Shown here piece after piece: positions 11,483-22,815 of a stretch of DNA of 64,000 nucleotides. Within the stretch, counting starts at the first letter, position 1. Each line of letters starts with the position of its first letter. The translations under genes were made by a program, and so were the position numbers. Under the pieces are notes generated by a model. The model searched no databases. It saw nothing but the letters and a program-made list of their open reading frames with translations, and had not been told where the DNA came from. Source of the DNA: Paraspadella gotoi (taxonomy: Eukaryota; Chaetognatha); contig CM119265.1 of assembly GCA_051294375.1 (NCBI GenBank), positions 7,822,629-7,886,628 on the forward strand. Direction: 5' to 3'.

Positions 11483-11790
11483 ACGACGACGACGACTTAG
11501 GACTTAGGCTTAGACCTTACGAAGAGGACGAGGCCGTGATTATTTCTCCGTAGAATAGAAAAAAAAATAAGGATTTCCGTTTATGACGAATCAACTCGCA
11601 TTAATTGCGATGATGAGTTTTGAAAACAATCAGGGCGAAAACTTATACCGACTGACGACGACGACGACGAGGAATCCAGCGTCGACGACGATGACGACGA
11701 CGACGAAAACGACGATGACGACGACGACGAAAACGACGACGACGAAAACCTTGGCGAAGACGACGAAGATTTATTCAAGATCGCGATAAT
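11483..11790 (+). repeat. (GAC)n-rich tract with possible Asp-rich coding frame
   Basis: Two (GAC)n blocks flank less repetitive sequence. Allowing for one-base indels, a + frame reads DESTRINCDDEFENNQGENL, then a long Asp/Glu/Asn run, then EDLFKIAII. The same reading appears in the second B copy at about 45905-46110, broken at other positions, so indels are probably sequencing errors. The non-repetitive part hints at a real acidic protein, but it equally fits decayed microsatellite DNA. Confidence 0.3.
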
Positions 11791-11851
11791 AAATCTTGTT
11801 CTCTCATTTTTTTCATCTTTTAAGTACGAGGCAGACGATGAAAATTCTCTC

Positions 11852-12183
11852 NNNNNNNNNNNNNNNNNNNNNNNNNNNNNNNNNNNNNNNNNNNNNNNNN
11901 NNNNNNNNNNNNNNNNNNNNNNNNNNNNNNNNNNNNNNNNNNNNNNNNNNNNNNNNNNNNNNNNNNNNNNNNNNNNNNNNNNNNNNNNNNNNNNNNNNNN
12001 NNNNNNNNNNNNNNNNNNNNNNNNNNNNNNNNNNNNNNNNNNNNNNNNNNNNNNNNNNNNNNNNNNNNNNNNNNNNNNNNNNNNNNNNNNNNNNNNNNNN
12101 NNNNNNNNNNNNNNNNNNNNNNNNNNNNNNNNNNNNNNNNNNNNNNNNNNNNNNNNNNNNNNNNNNNNNNNNNNNNNNNNNNN
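11852..12183. other. Assembly gap, 332 N
   Basis: By comparison with block B copy 2 the missing sequence is a CT microsatellite of roughly 100 bases plus short flanks. Confidence 1.
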
Positions 12184-12230
12184 TCATTTTTCGTCGCCGC
12201 ATAGAAAATTTCCTTCATTTATTCGTTTCC

Positions 12231-12470
12231 GCCATTTTGTGATTTACGTCGGCAATTTCGTGACGTCATTTTTCGATTCGCGATTCGTTCACCCATTTTA
12301 TTTTTTTTGGGGGGGGGGGCGGGGCAAAGGTTTTCACCCCTTTCGCTGTACCCTCCCCCCCCATTCTCTGCCATCGTGACCTTTCACCCCGGCGGTCTTC
12401 GCCGATACATTTCACCCCCAGGAGTCACAGCCTCGCTTCCGGAACCTTTTTCACCGGCGCGGCCATTTTG
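12231..12470 (+). promoter_or_regulatory. Promoter-like island with YY1-type, CRE and ETS motifs
   Basis: Within 240 bases lie GCCATTTT (12231, YY1-type), a perfect CRE TGACGTCA (12261-12268), an ETS-type CTTCCGGA (12435-12442) and a second YY1-type GGCCATTTTG (12461-12470). This set is typical of animal housekeeping promoters. It lies 300-500 bases upstream of the exon at 12761 and is conserved in B copy 2 (about 46360-46590). A first, possibly noncoding exon would lie near 12470-12530. Confidence 0.5.
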
Positions 12471-12760
12471 AACTTCGACTATCGACCGTCAAGGCGTCTT
12501 TAAGTTTTGTCGTTTTTGTTATTTTCGGTTTTTCTTCGTTTTTCTCCGTTCGTGTTTCACTTCAAAAGGAAAACCTTTTCCAATTTTAATCTTCTATCAT
12601 AAGTCTCTCCTATTTCCTGTTTCATGTTCCCTATTTTCTATTTATTTTCTTTTTGTTATTTTGTCTTCCTTAAATCTTTAATTTCTCTTTTCATATTTCT
12701 TAATACAGCTTTACCTTCTAATCTTTCTCCTTCCCCTTCGTTATTTCCTTCACTTCACAG

Positions 12761-12949
12761 TGGGCTTGTCTCAATGTCTCAGCTGCGTCACCAGACTCCA
12801 AATCGTCCACCTTCGACCCTTCCAACCTTTCGTCGAATCCCATCTCGACCTTAGCCTCCGGCCTCCACCATTTTCCCCTCTGTCGCGTCCTGGGTCCACC
12901 AATTAACTTATTTCACTCCGTCCTCACCTCTTCCCCTCCTCAACCTCAG
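12761..12949 (+). CDS. Internal coding exon of an unrecognised protein (63 codons)
   Basis: A pyrimidine-rich tract ending CACTTCACAG forms a textbook 3' splice site at 12760, and CTCAG|GTGAAA at 12949/12950 is a good 5' splice site. The 189 bases between them are exactly 63 codons with no stop, in phase 0. The peptide begins WACLNVSAASPDSKSS and is Ser/Pro/Leu-rich; I recognise no domain. The counterpart in B copy 2 (46874-47051) keeps both splice signals but has net 11 fewer bases and so a broken frame, as unpolished sequence would give. The promoter-like island just upstream supports a + strand gene. A downstream open stretch ending at the TAA near 13495 might be its last exon. Confidence 0.45.
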
Positions 12950-13075
12950 GTGAAATCTCACACTTTCTTTTCACCACAACCACTTGCCCACTCGCCCACC
13001 CGCAACTACCAGCGCATCCACTCCTCAGTAGTAATTTTCTTTTCTCTCGTCGATTTTTTCCCTTCTACTTTTCCG

Positions 13076-13190
<115 letters not shown>

Positions 13191-13291
13191 AAAAATCTCG
13201 ACGACCAAAACATTGACGACGACGAAAACGACGACTAAAAAACGTCTTTATCGTCGTCGTCCTCGTCGTTCTTTATCCTCGAGGATCTCGA

Positions 13292-13400
13292 GGGGTCGTG
13301 AGTCTCGCGTTTGACCCTCTGAGTTCGACCCCGGGGTCATCGACCTCCAGGGTCGAGTTGATCTGGGGGTCGAACTCGGGGTCACCTTATTGGTCGACCC
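13292..13400. promoter_or_regulatory. Cluster of GGGTC(A/G) half-sites
   Basis: About eight GGGTCA/GGGTCG half-sites lie in both orientations within 110 bases, including a near-palindrome CGACCCCGGGGTC (13326-13338). The spacing resembles nuclear-receptor half-site clusters, and the cluster is retained in B copy 2 (about 47380-47460). The same DNA is also an open frame (to TAA near 13495) containing SLAFDPLSSTPGSSTS, so an exon is the alternative reading. Confidence 0.25.
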
Positions 13401-13944
13401 TTTGGTTGGATCTCGGCGTCGCCCATTTTCGGAGCCAAATTTCGAAAAAGAAAATTTTTTGGGGGCGACGATTATGTGTGTACTGTGGAGTTTAAACCTT
13501 TGGATTCTCATCATTGGACTGAACGTTTGAAATTCGTTTTTAAATAAAAACGAAAATAAGTAGAAAAGATGAAGGAAATAAAAAATAGGATTTAAAAATA
13601 TTTATTTATTATTTTTAAATTTTAAATTTTAAATTGTGAAACTATTAATATTGCAATTTTCATAAGTATATTTACGTTTTGTCTCATCGATATAGATCGT
13701 TGCGTTCTTAATTTTTTAAAACAAAATCAACGTTGAATTTTTTAATTTTCCAATTCACGTGATCATCGTCGTCACTTTCGTGAGGCGTGGTCGACGCCTG
13801 GTTGTGAATTGAGGTCAGTGAGGTGATGATTCCTCGACGCGTCAACAAACGCGTCCTGTCAGGGTCGGGGATTTGGCCTCCTCTTCCTCCTCCTTCTCCT
13901 CCTCCTCCTCTCAGTTTCGATAAGCGTTAGAAATCGACTCGACC

Positions 13945-13969
13945 NNNNNNNNNNNNNNNNNNNNNNNNN
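13945..13969. other. Scaffold gap, 25 N
   Basis: Fixed-size gap; the sequence after it is identical to that after the 25-N gap at 35892. Confidence 1.
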
Positions 13970-13982
13970 AAGACGAGAGATA

Positions 13983-14299
13983 GTGGGCTCAATGTAATCT
14001 GGGCCAATCCTGGGTGCAATCCTAATGGGCGCAATCCTATGGCGCAGACCTACACGGGTTCAAATTATACCTGGGCCCATCTTTTGGGGCGCCAATCCTA
14101 AGGGCGAATTCTGTGGCCGGCAATCCTAAGTGGGCGCAATTCTACTGGCGAATACTATGTGGGCGGGAAATACTACGGAGGCGAATCCTAATTGGGCGCA
14201 ATTCTCGCATGGGCACAATCCTGCGGGTGTAATAATAAGTGGCGCAAATGCTGTGGGCGCAATTTTCGGGCGCAAATCCTACGTGGTACAATCCTAATG
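13983..14299 (+). repeat. Block C minisatellite, ~21 units of GGGCGCAATCCTAAT
   Basis: About 21 degenerate units with consensus GGGCGCAATCCTAAT (11-19 bases each) run without spacers. The sequence is repeated base for base at 35929-36245, including every unit variant. It abuts block A at the shared GAAAAATC. Confidence 0.85.
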
Positions 14300-14722
14300 A
14301 AAAATCAATATCTGCGAGTTACTTTCATTGGCGAATAAAATAAACGAAGAAAATTATTATATTTTATAGAATATTTTAAAATCATGTTCATTAAATTAAA
14401 ATATTACAATCCTCAACTTTTTTACATATGCGAGTTTCTTTTTTATGAGCTCGGCCTTCCTTTTCTGTCCTCTTTAATTCACTCAGACTCGACTTTTTTT
14501 CCTCAAGAAATAAAAGGCTTTCAATCTTCACATTTTTTTTTCTCTCGCTTTTTTTGATCTTTTTTTTTCTTTCCTCGTCTTTTATTCGAGCGCCTTTTTA
14601 TAATATTATCGAAATTCCGTTTCCTCCGACACTCTCTCTTATCTCATTCCACTCCATCAAGCTCTCTCTCAAGACGTAAGTGAGAATTTCCTAGTTGTGT
14701 AGTTATGAAGTATTAAAGCGAA

Positions 14723-14763
<41 letters not shown>

Positions 14764-14888
14764 AGAGCAGAGAGAGAGAAGAGAGAGAGAGAAGAGAGAG
14801 AGAGAGAAGAGAGAAAGAGAGAGAGAAAGAAGAGAAGAGGGTTAAAGAACGCGCGCGGCACCCGCAAATGCAGCAACGTTGGCCGGTG

Positions 14889-14927
14889 ATTGGCTAAGTT
14901 TCCGGTCAGACGCGCTCTTTCATTGGA
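14889..14927. promoter_or_regulatory. Promoter-like island with two opposed CCAAT boxes
   Basis: GATTGGCT (14888-14895) and CATTGGA (14921-14927), both inverted CCAAT cores, sit beside GCGCGC-rich sequence at 14850-14860. The same arrangement recurs near 26990, 36830 and, inverted, at 58205-58245. No TATA box is seen, which suits a CpG-type promoter. Confidence 0.4.
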
Positions 14928-15080
14928 CGAATAGTCGGTGATGCGAGGAGAAGGAGAGAGAATAGACGGTCGTTATCACGAACTATGAATCACCTTGAAC
15001 ACGTCGAAAACAGATTGAGCGGGCGATACAAAGGAAAGGGGGGTGGCGTTGACGGAGAGAGAATTATAAGGGCAATGCGG

Positions 15081-15290
15081 GATAATAGAGAAAAAGGAAA
15101 AGAAAGAAAAGAAAGAAAGAAAGAAAAAGAAAAGAGAAAAAAAAGAAAAGAAAAGAAGAAAGAAAAGAAAAGAAAGAAAAGAAAGAAAGAAGAAAGAAGA
15201 AAAGAAAGAAAAGAGAAAAAAAAGAGAAGAGAAGAAAGGAAAGAAAGAAAGGAGGAACAGAATAAAAGAAATGGAGAGAGAAAAGGAACG
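15081..15290. repeat. Polypurine (GAAA)n-like tract
   Basis: About 200 bases of A/G only on the + strand, made of mixed GAAA, GAAAA and GAAGAA units. The equivalent tracts in copies 2 and 3 are similarly irregular, whereas in the inverted copy (57931-58036) the tract is a nearly pure pentanucleotide. Confidence 0.85.
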
Positions 15291-15476
15291 AAAGGCAGTT
15301 ATAATATGAATCTCTCGCGCGAAATGAGAGGCAAAAAAAAAAAAGGAAGAGAGAGATAGAGAGCGCCACGGCCCGCCTCCCACTCGCCAGGCGGCGTAGA
15401 GAGGGGATTTTTCAGCGACGAAAAGGAGGCGCGCCTCCTAAGTTCATTGAGGTTAAACGCGTTACGCTCACGCGCC

Positions 15477-15533
<57 letters not shown>

Positions 15534-17415
15534 AGAGGAGAGAGAGAGGTTTGACTTTCTTGATTCCCCAAAAAAATTACTTACAGTATCGTTTGCATAT
15601 TTACCTGAGTTTATTTGCCGCCCTGAGGGCGGCGGCTTCGAGAGAGTCGACTGGGAAGGTCGGCTCCTGTCCGAGACAATTTGAAGGGTTGTAAGGTCTT
15701 ACTTATGAAAATTATGATTTTTACAGGATATTCTATAAATATTGTAATTAAATGATACGTTCCCCAAAACAATATAGCAAAATATTTTTTTGTACTCCTT
15801 AATCATACTATTCTCACGTCTAAATATCCTTGTTTGTTCAACTCAAATCAATTTATGTTCCCCCGTGCTCCACTCTACTGAGTAGTGTGTGGCGAGAAAG
15901 AAAGTAAGAGAGCTTGGGCCAGAATTGGCAAAGGTGAAAAAGGGATACAAAAGAGTCGAAGGAATTTTTCTGAACTTGGTGGAAGATGGAGAGAAGTAAT
16001 ATCTGGAGAGACTAAACATAAATAGTATAAAAATCATTTCAATTAACCCTAAAGAAAAAACAATAAACCAAACCAAAGAATAAAAAAAAATCAGCAATAG
16101 CTTATATCAAAAGGGGGTAAAAAAGAATGGAAATGTGGCAGTCAAGCAGGGAGCTTGAGATTCGCGGACCCAAATTGCTTTCGATAACAAATAAATTTCC
16201 GTTGTGAAGAGGTGTACAACGTTGACAGGCGGCGGCAACGGCTCGGGGGCGGCGAATGCAGAGGCTGCAGCCGGCATTGACGTCGTCGACAATTAGAGCA
16301 ATAACCGTTTACAAAACTGGATGGGGATGGTGGATGGTTTTAACAAAACTAAAACCAGGAATTTTGCTCCCTTTTTAAGAATTTAGGGGGAAAAAACATC
16401 CGATGTATGAATGTATCTGAATAAAAAGAAATATGCAAAACGAATATCGGAAAAGAAGAACCCAACCGGACTAAAGAAGAAAAAAGAAAAAAAGAAAAGC
16501 GCCATTGCCGAATCCCGCGATTCTCTCAACCAAAAGGGAATCGAGTTTGAAAACCCGAACCGCGAAATTCGATCGTCCAGACCGAAAAAAAAAAAAAAAC
16601 TGGAGTCGGGAGGACCAAGTTATAGATGGAAATTTTTCTGAACGACCCGTCGTGAGAAGAGGAGAAGAGCGGGGAGAGGGAGGAAGAGGGGAAGAGGAGA
16701 AGAGGAGTGGAGTAGAGGGAAGAAGGAACTCCAGTAAAAGGAGAGGCAGAAGGGAGGAAGATGAGGAGAGAGGAAGCGAGAAAGAATGGAGGTAGAGCAG
16801 AGATGACAGTTGAATAGAGTTGTGGACGTGATCGGATAGGGATGGGTGAGGGGTGGGTGGCGGAGACGCCGAGACAGTTTTTGAATCTAAAGAGGAATGC
16901 CAAAGACGAATAGGACGAATAGATAAGTGTGGCATGGGAACAAGGACACCAGGACATATCGAGCTTTGTCGAACATGTCGTATGGGAGAGTTTTGGTCGA
17001 TCAGCTAATTTTAATTAACTCCACCCCGCAGAGTAATAAAGTACTAAGAGTCCGCTCTTCTCATGAAAAATAAAGTATATAAATTTCATTTAATAAATAA
17101 AGTTTCTACCTCTGACTTGGTTAGGCTATGGTGGTTAAATCTGCAAGCTTATGTATGTATGTAATATTACGACTGAACGAATTCCCATTTACGCTAAACC
17201 TTCACCAATCCTTTTCCTTCTCTCACACCCCTCCCCATCTCCCCCCCCTGTTGCGACACACCCAATCACCGGTCTCGGGCCTCGACGACTTCGTCCTCTG
17301 CATGGAAATGGATTTTTTGGATTTGTAATTTGAGGCGAAGGGTCAAGCCGGACGTGCGCCGTGATTACACGTGAGACAGAGACACCAAAAGAGAAGAGAG
17401 AAAGAGAGAGAGGAG

Positions 17416-17451
<36 letters not shown>

Positions 17452-18014
17452 AGAGAGAGAGAGAAGAGAAGAAAGAGAGAGAGAGAGAGAGAGGGAGAGA
17501 AGGAGAAAGGGAAAAGGAAAGGCCAGAGCAAAATTGAAAGTCTCGCTAACTGTAAAGATCTTTTCGAAAGTAACATATAAATGATGATAATTTTAATGTT
17601 TACCATTTATAACTTAATATTCATACTAATAATTCACAAGTCAAGTTCAGTATTGAATCATTGTCAACCATAACGCCCAGTATTCTCTACTCTTGCGCCT
17701 TCCGATGCTCTTTTGTCGAGATTTTTTTTTCTCGCTCGTTTGTCACTCGGATGCCTAGCGACGCCGCGTTGGAAGAAAATGAGAGAAAAATAAAGCTAAT
17801 CATGACATCTAGAAAGCTTCAATCGATGACAATGATGACACTGATGATTGAAGCGACGAAACAGGGAACGTTACGCGTCGTCAGCCTCGTCAGTCGCATC
17901 CTTTAGACCGTATTTCCTCGTCAATAACCATCCGAGAAAATTGCTGCCCATTCGGGGAAATATAGCGCTCGCGCGGAGAGAGAGAGTGAAGAGAGAGAAG
18001 AGAGAGAGAGAGAC

Positions 18015-18058
<44 letters not shown>

Positions 18059-18721
18059 AGAGAGGAGAGAGTGTGGAGAGAATCCTTCTCTCAAAAAGAA
18101 TGGAAAGGACCTCGGGATTTGAATGGACGGAAGGAAACGGCTTGGAGAGGGGAGGTGACTGGATGAGTGTTAGAGAGAGAGAGGAGAGAGAGAGAGGGAG
18201 AGGAGAAGGGAGAGCGTTGATCGGGTGAATTAATCAGTTGGTTGATTATTCGAGGAGACCGACCTGTTTCCTGCCTCGCGAAAACAAGAAAAACAAGATA
18301 ACTGCAATGCCGACGACGACGACGACGAACGACGCAGAAACGACAACAAAAGACGAATTGCGACGACGAAACGTCGATACTAAAGCTTTAGAATATAACA
18401 TATTTTACCTTACCTTCGTTATACTAAATTGTTGACAAGGATAATTTGTCCAAAAGTCTCGCATTCAAGAGAGGGAGCTTTTGCTAACCGGTGAAAATAA
18501 GCACAACTCTCGATCGAATTTTAATTCGAATTCAAACTTCGAAAACACTAATAGCTCTGCTCAGTATTAAAATTTTTTAAACTGTGAAGATCGACCAAAG
18601 AATCTTGTAAGCAGCAGCGATGACGGGCGGGTTGAACTCTCGCGCTTTTTTTTTTTGACAGAGATGTCGTTTAAAGTCCGTCGTCAGCGGCGTCGACGCC
18701 AGCGCGTGGTGGCCAGAAGGC

Positions 18722-18734
18722 GTTGCCTGGCAAC
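18722..18734. promoter_or_regulatory. RFX-type X-box GTTGCCTGGCAAC
   Basis: Near-perfect palindromic RFX site. It is unchanged in all A copies: 30819-30831, 40694-40706 and, inverted, 54313-54325. It lies in a GC-richer island containing GCGCAGCGCCGCC. RFX sites mark promoters of ciliary genes in animals, so a TSS nearby is plausible although no exon was recognised. Confidence 0.5.
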
Positions 18735-19181
18735 GAGTTCTTCTTTTCTCATCGCATCGAAGTGGCGCAGCGCCGCCTGCCGATGTTTCTGTAAACGCCG
18801 TCTTTTCAACTTTTAGCAAAAAAAAAAAAAAAAAAAAAAAGAACCGAAAAAAATAGGGGGAAAATTTGAGGAATTTCTCCTCTTTTTTTGGAAAAAAAAA
18901 GAAGAAAAAAATATTCATTCGTTAAAAAGGGGGCGGACAAGGTAAGGTAATCCGCGGCCGGAAGAGAAAAGGGAAGAGAAATGACTCCTATAAAAAAGGT
19001 AAGGTGAAAGAATAGAGTGTAAAAGACAAGTGAACATCCATTCCACGCGTGGGAAAATCACAAATAGACGAGAGGACAGAAGATTGAGAAAAAGCGGAGG
19101 GAGCGGGGGGGAGAGGGGGGGGCAGGCTTAAAGACCTCGGGGAAACTGCAAGCGTTTGGATAGGGAGCGACGAAAGCGTGT

Positions 19182-19250
<69 letters not shown>

Positions 19251-19403
19251 GTGAGACGGCGTTGACACGCCGTTTTTCGGCGCCATTAAGTTCACAAATT
19301 ATATCGACAGAGGTCGACCTTTGAAAACCTGAGGAGATAAGGGAAAGGAGGAAAGCGAAGAAGGAAGATTGGTGGAGGGGGAGGTGGAGGAAAGGAAAGG
19401 GAA

Positions 19404-19621
19404 GAAGATTTCTCCAGGAGAAATGGAGAAGGAAAGAATAAAAATTTCTCGAGGAAAAATGGAGGAAAGGAAAGAAGAAAAATTTATCGAGGAGAAATGG
19501 AGAAGGAAAGGAGAAAATTTATCAGCGAGAAATGGAGGAAGGAAAGGAAGAAGATTTCTCAGAGAAATGGAGGAAAGTAAAAGAGGAACATTTCTCGAGG
19601 AGAAATGAGGAAAGTAAAGAA
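19404..19621 (+). repeat. 38-bp minisatellite, six units with internal palindrome
   Basis: Six tandem units of about 38 bases; each carries a near-palindrome like TTTCTCGAGGAGAAA followed by TGGAGGAAAGGAAAG. It recurs at about 31498-31712, 41370-41590, inverted at 44640-44880 and inverted and noisier at 51390-51640. A Lys/Glu/Arg-rich open frame across it changes frame between copies and is not a gene. Confidence 0.85.
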
Positions 19622-19849
19622 TAAAAAATTGTTGAGTCAGGGAAAGTAAAAAAGGAGGATTACTGGAGATGGGAAGGAATTGTGGCAGAGAGTGGAGAAA
19701 GAAAAAAAAGTAGTTTAGGAAGAGGAAGGAAAAAAAAAGAAGATTGAGAAGAAGAAATAAAGGAAAATAATTAGAGACGGTAGAAAGATACATAGGGTTA
19801 AGGGGGACCAAGTGAACAGGGGGGTAAAAAGCTGAAAACATAACGTTTG

Positions 19850-20720
19850 ACCCTTTAACTTAAGCTGGTTCTGATCATATAATTTTTCTTCTATAATCAT
19901 TTGGGAAAGGTAGTTAAAAAATCGATAAAAATCAGCGAGCTAATTTTCTTTAAAAATCGGTAAGAAGAAAATCTTTTCAAGTTTAAAAATTTTTTTTCCA
20001 AAAAAAAGGGTAAGATCTAATTTTAAAAAGATTTCAGCTTTTATTACAAAAATTTATAAGAAAAAAAACTAGGAATGAATCAAAATTTAAGGTATCGACT
20101 GATTTATTTAAAACTTCTTTTCAAACGATTCTGTAATTGGATGAAAATAAAACTCTTGAGTAATATATAAATATAAAAGAAGAGAAAGATTCTGTACTTT
20201 TGCTAAATTTTAATTGTATAATTAGGAATCAATAAGTTTAATTATACATTAAGGGATGAATATGAATATAATTAATAATATTAAGTTTTGTTTCTGTAAG
20301 AAGAATTTAGGTTTGATTTGTCTGCTTTTAAGTAAATATAAAATATAAAAATATTAGTCTTGTAAAGCCTTTGTTCAATTGAGCTTAAACCTAAAATTAT
20401 AGCTTTGTACAGTAAAAAATAAAAAATTGGAATTTAGTAAAAAAATTTTCTAATGCAAAAATAAAATAATAAATTATATAAATATTTAGGTAGGGTCAAC
20501 TAATTTTTTTTTTCATAATTATATAATTTTTGTTTCCGCTAGAATAAGAGATAGGAATTTTTTTGCCACTTTTTTTCCCTGCAAGAAAATTAATGACTAT
20601 CACCATTTCAAATTCCTTTGATGATTAGACCCTTAAGCTTATGATATCATTTTTATCACTGGTTCCCTTAAAAGGAAGAAATAAAGGAGAATAAAGTCAA
20701 AGGCAAAGAGTCAAAGGAAA
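19850..20720. other. AT-rich core of block A, no genes
   Basis: About 870 bases of strongly AT-rich sequence with several AATAAA words but no coding or RNA signal. The matching segment is precisely absent from the fold-back copy at 43656-44995 (junction near 44440-44450) and is strongly diverged in the inverted copy at about 50110-51240. Confidence 0.6.
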
Positions 20721-20959
20721 AGAGAGAAAAGAAAAGAAAGTTCGGGCGAACGAAAAGTCTAAGACACGAATGAGAGCAGAGGACGATCAAGGAGCGGGAT
20801 TGAAAAGGCCTCTGCGAAATGAGGCGGTTATGAATTCAGTTTAGTTTTTGCGATGAACGGGGCAAAAAGTAATTGAGAGAGAAAATGAGGGGAAAAACTG
20901 GGGGAATTTGGGGCGAAAGAAGCATTTTAGGCTTTGAGATAAAAGGGAGAGAGAGAGGA

Positions 20960-21029
<70 letters not shown>

Positions 21030-21483
21030 TCATTCTAGAAAGGTACGAGAGATAAAGACATGTAAAGAGTCCATATCCGCGGAAGGAGCGACCAACAAAC
21101 AAAAATCTAGAAGGATAAAGGAAGCGAGTTGAAAAAAATGGGCGACGAGAGTGTGGACGAGAAGGAAATGAAAAGGAGGCCGTAATGAAAACATGAGAAA
21201 AGGACACTTTTAAAGGCCTCTGCATATGAAAGAAAATTGGCCGCGCGAAAAGTGAAAAAAAAGAAAAAAATATAAATAAAAGAACGGTTTTTATTTTGCA
21301 TGAAAAAAAAAGAAGGAAAAAAAATGTGGTGAAGAATAGTTTTCGGGAGAGAAATAAAGAGAATATTTTGATTTTAAATTGTTTTTATTCGTCATTTGCC
21401 CTCTGTTCAAATTGAGGATAGACAACGGAAAAGAGAGAGAGAGAAGAGAGAAGAAAGAGAAGAGAGAGAGAAAGAGAGAAGAG

Positions 21484-21562
<79 letters not shown>

Positions 21563-22117
21563 AGCGGTAATAAATCATTCCTCGTTGAGGCCAGAGAGGA
21601 GCTCGTGACCAGCACCAGATTTTCATCTCTATGTGGTTCAAAAAGAAAAAGAAAAAGAAAGAAAAAAAATTGTCAAAATATAGGATATTTTTTCATTCCC
21701 GCCGCCACAAAATTTTTTGGGGGGGCGTGAAATGGAAGGGAGGAAGGAAGGGAGAGGAAGGAAAGTAGAGGAAGGAAAGGAAAGGAAGGAAGGAAAGGAA
21801 AGGAAAGGAAAGGAAAGGAAAGGATAGGTAAGAGAAAATAGAAAGGAGTAAGAAAAACTTAAGACATCGGGCCTCGTTTTGAAATAGAAAAGCGTTGCTC
21901 CGTTGACAATGTTGAAGCAATAGAATGAAGGATCTGTAAAGGAATATCTAAAGCAACAGAAGGTAAAAACAAATGGATAAAAATCCCGAGACTCGAAAAA
22001 GGTAAAGAAAAATGGAAAAGAGAAAGGGCAAAGGAAAAAAAAGGAAGAGAAAAGTGAAAGGAAAAGAATCTCCGCGCGAAACGACAGAAAGAGAGGAAAG
22101 ATCAAGGGAGAGAAAAC

Positions 22118-22274
22118 TTGAGTAAACGAGGAAATTTGCCGAAGGAAGAAAAAGAAGCGACGGTCAGCCGCAGCCGCCGCAGCCGTCGCCGCAGTCGTCG
22201 CCGCCGCGCCGCCGCCGCCGCCGAGAATTCGTTGTCTGTTGAGCGACAAAAAATGACGCAGTCACCATGGAAAC
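22118..22274. promoter_or_regulatory. GCC-repeat island with second RFX-type X-box
   Basis: A degenerate (GCC)n repeat (about 22160-22222) is followed by GTCACCATGGAAAC (22261-22274), a good RFX X-box. The site recurs at 34373-34386 and, inverted, at 35286-35299 and 49098-49111. Long open frames cover this island on both strands (about 22118-22510 and 22102-22518); neither has family features, and mutual overlap is expected from the composition. Confidence 0.4.
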
Positions 22275-22697
22275 GAGGGTCCCCGGAGAATCGACTCTTC
22301 CTATTAAATGAACGGGCAATGGGTCTCAATAATTTTCCAAGGAAATCAAGAGTCCCAGGGTGCAAGCTCATAAAACAAATCTTTTTATGGGGACCCCGAA
22401 ATAATTGTGCCAAGATAATTTTCATGAATGTTTTATTTGGCAATTCCCCAAAAAAACAAGGAAGCTTGAAGCAATCAAAATCACCAAACCAATCATTTCG
22501 GAAGCCATGAAAAAGCAATCATTTCGGGACCGATCAAAACAATCCTTTCCCAAGCGTGAAAAAAAATGCTTGCTTAATGTTTTTCGCGCTTTTAGGGTTC
22601 AGGGTCAAAAAAATCCAAAACCTGCCAAAGTTTAGGGAAAGGTTATGTTTTGAAAGAAAACACGAGGAGATGGAGAATTATGTGAAAAGAGAGGGGA

Positions 22698-22756
<59 letters not shown>

Positions 22757-22815
22757 GAGAGAGAGAGAGAGTTATGAAATCATTGATCTTTTTCACTCTT
22801 TACCCTAATTTTTTC

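Noticed and set aside
14057-14066. GGTTCAAAT as a tRNA B box
   Set aside because: It is part of the minisatellite and no A box or cloverleaf is possible around it. No convincing tRNA was found in the window, though I could not scan exhaustively.
13983-14299. CRISPR-like array
   Set aside because: Units of about 15 bases abut with no spacers, are degenerate, and the surroundings are animal DNA.
15064-15383. Phe/Ser/Leu-rich frames resembling multi-pass membrane proteins (also near 27086, 36909 and 57506)
   Set aside because: They read the pyrimidine strand of polypurine tracts; the frame shifts between copies and composition alone explains the hydrophobicity.
22102-22518. 138-codon minus frame and 130-codon plus frame over the GCC island
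   Set aside because: They overlap on opposite strands, contain GCC-repeat-encoded Ala/Arg runs, have no recognisable motif, and the frame changes between copies.
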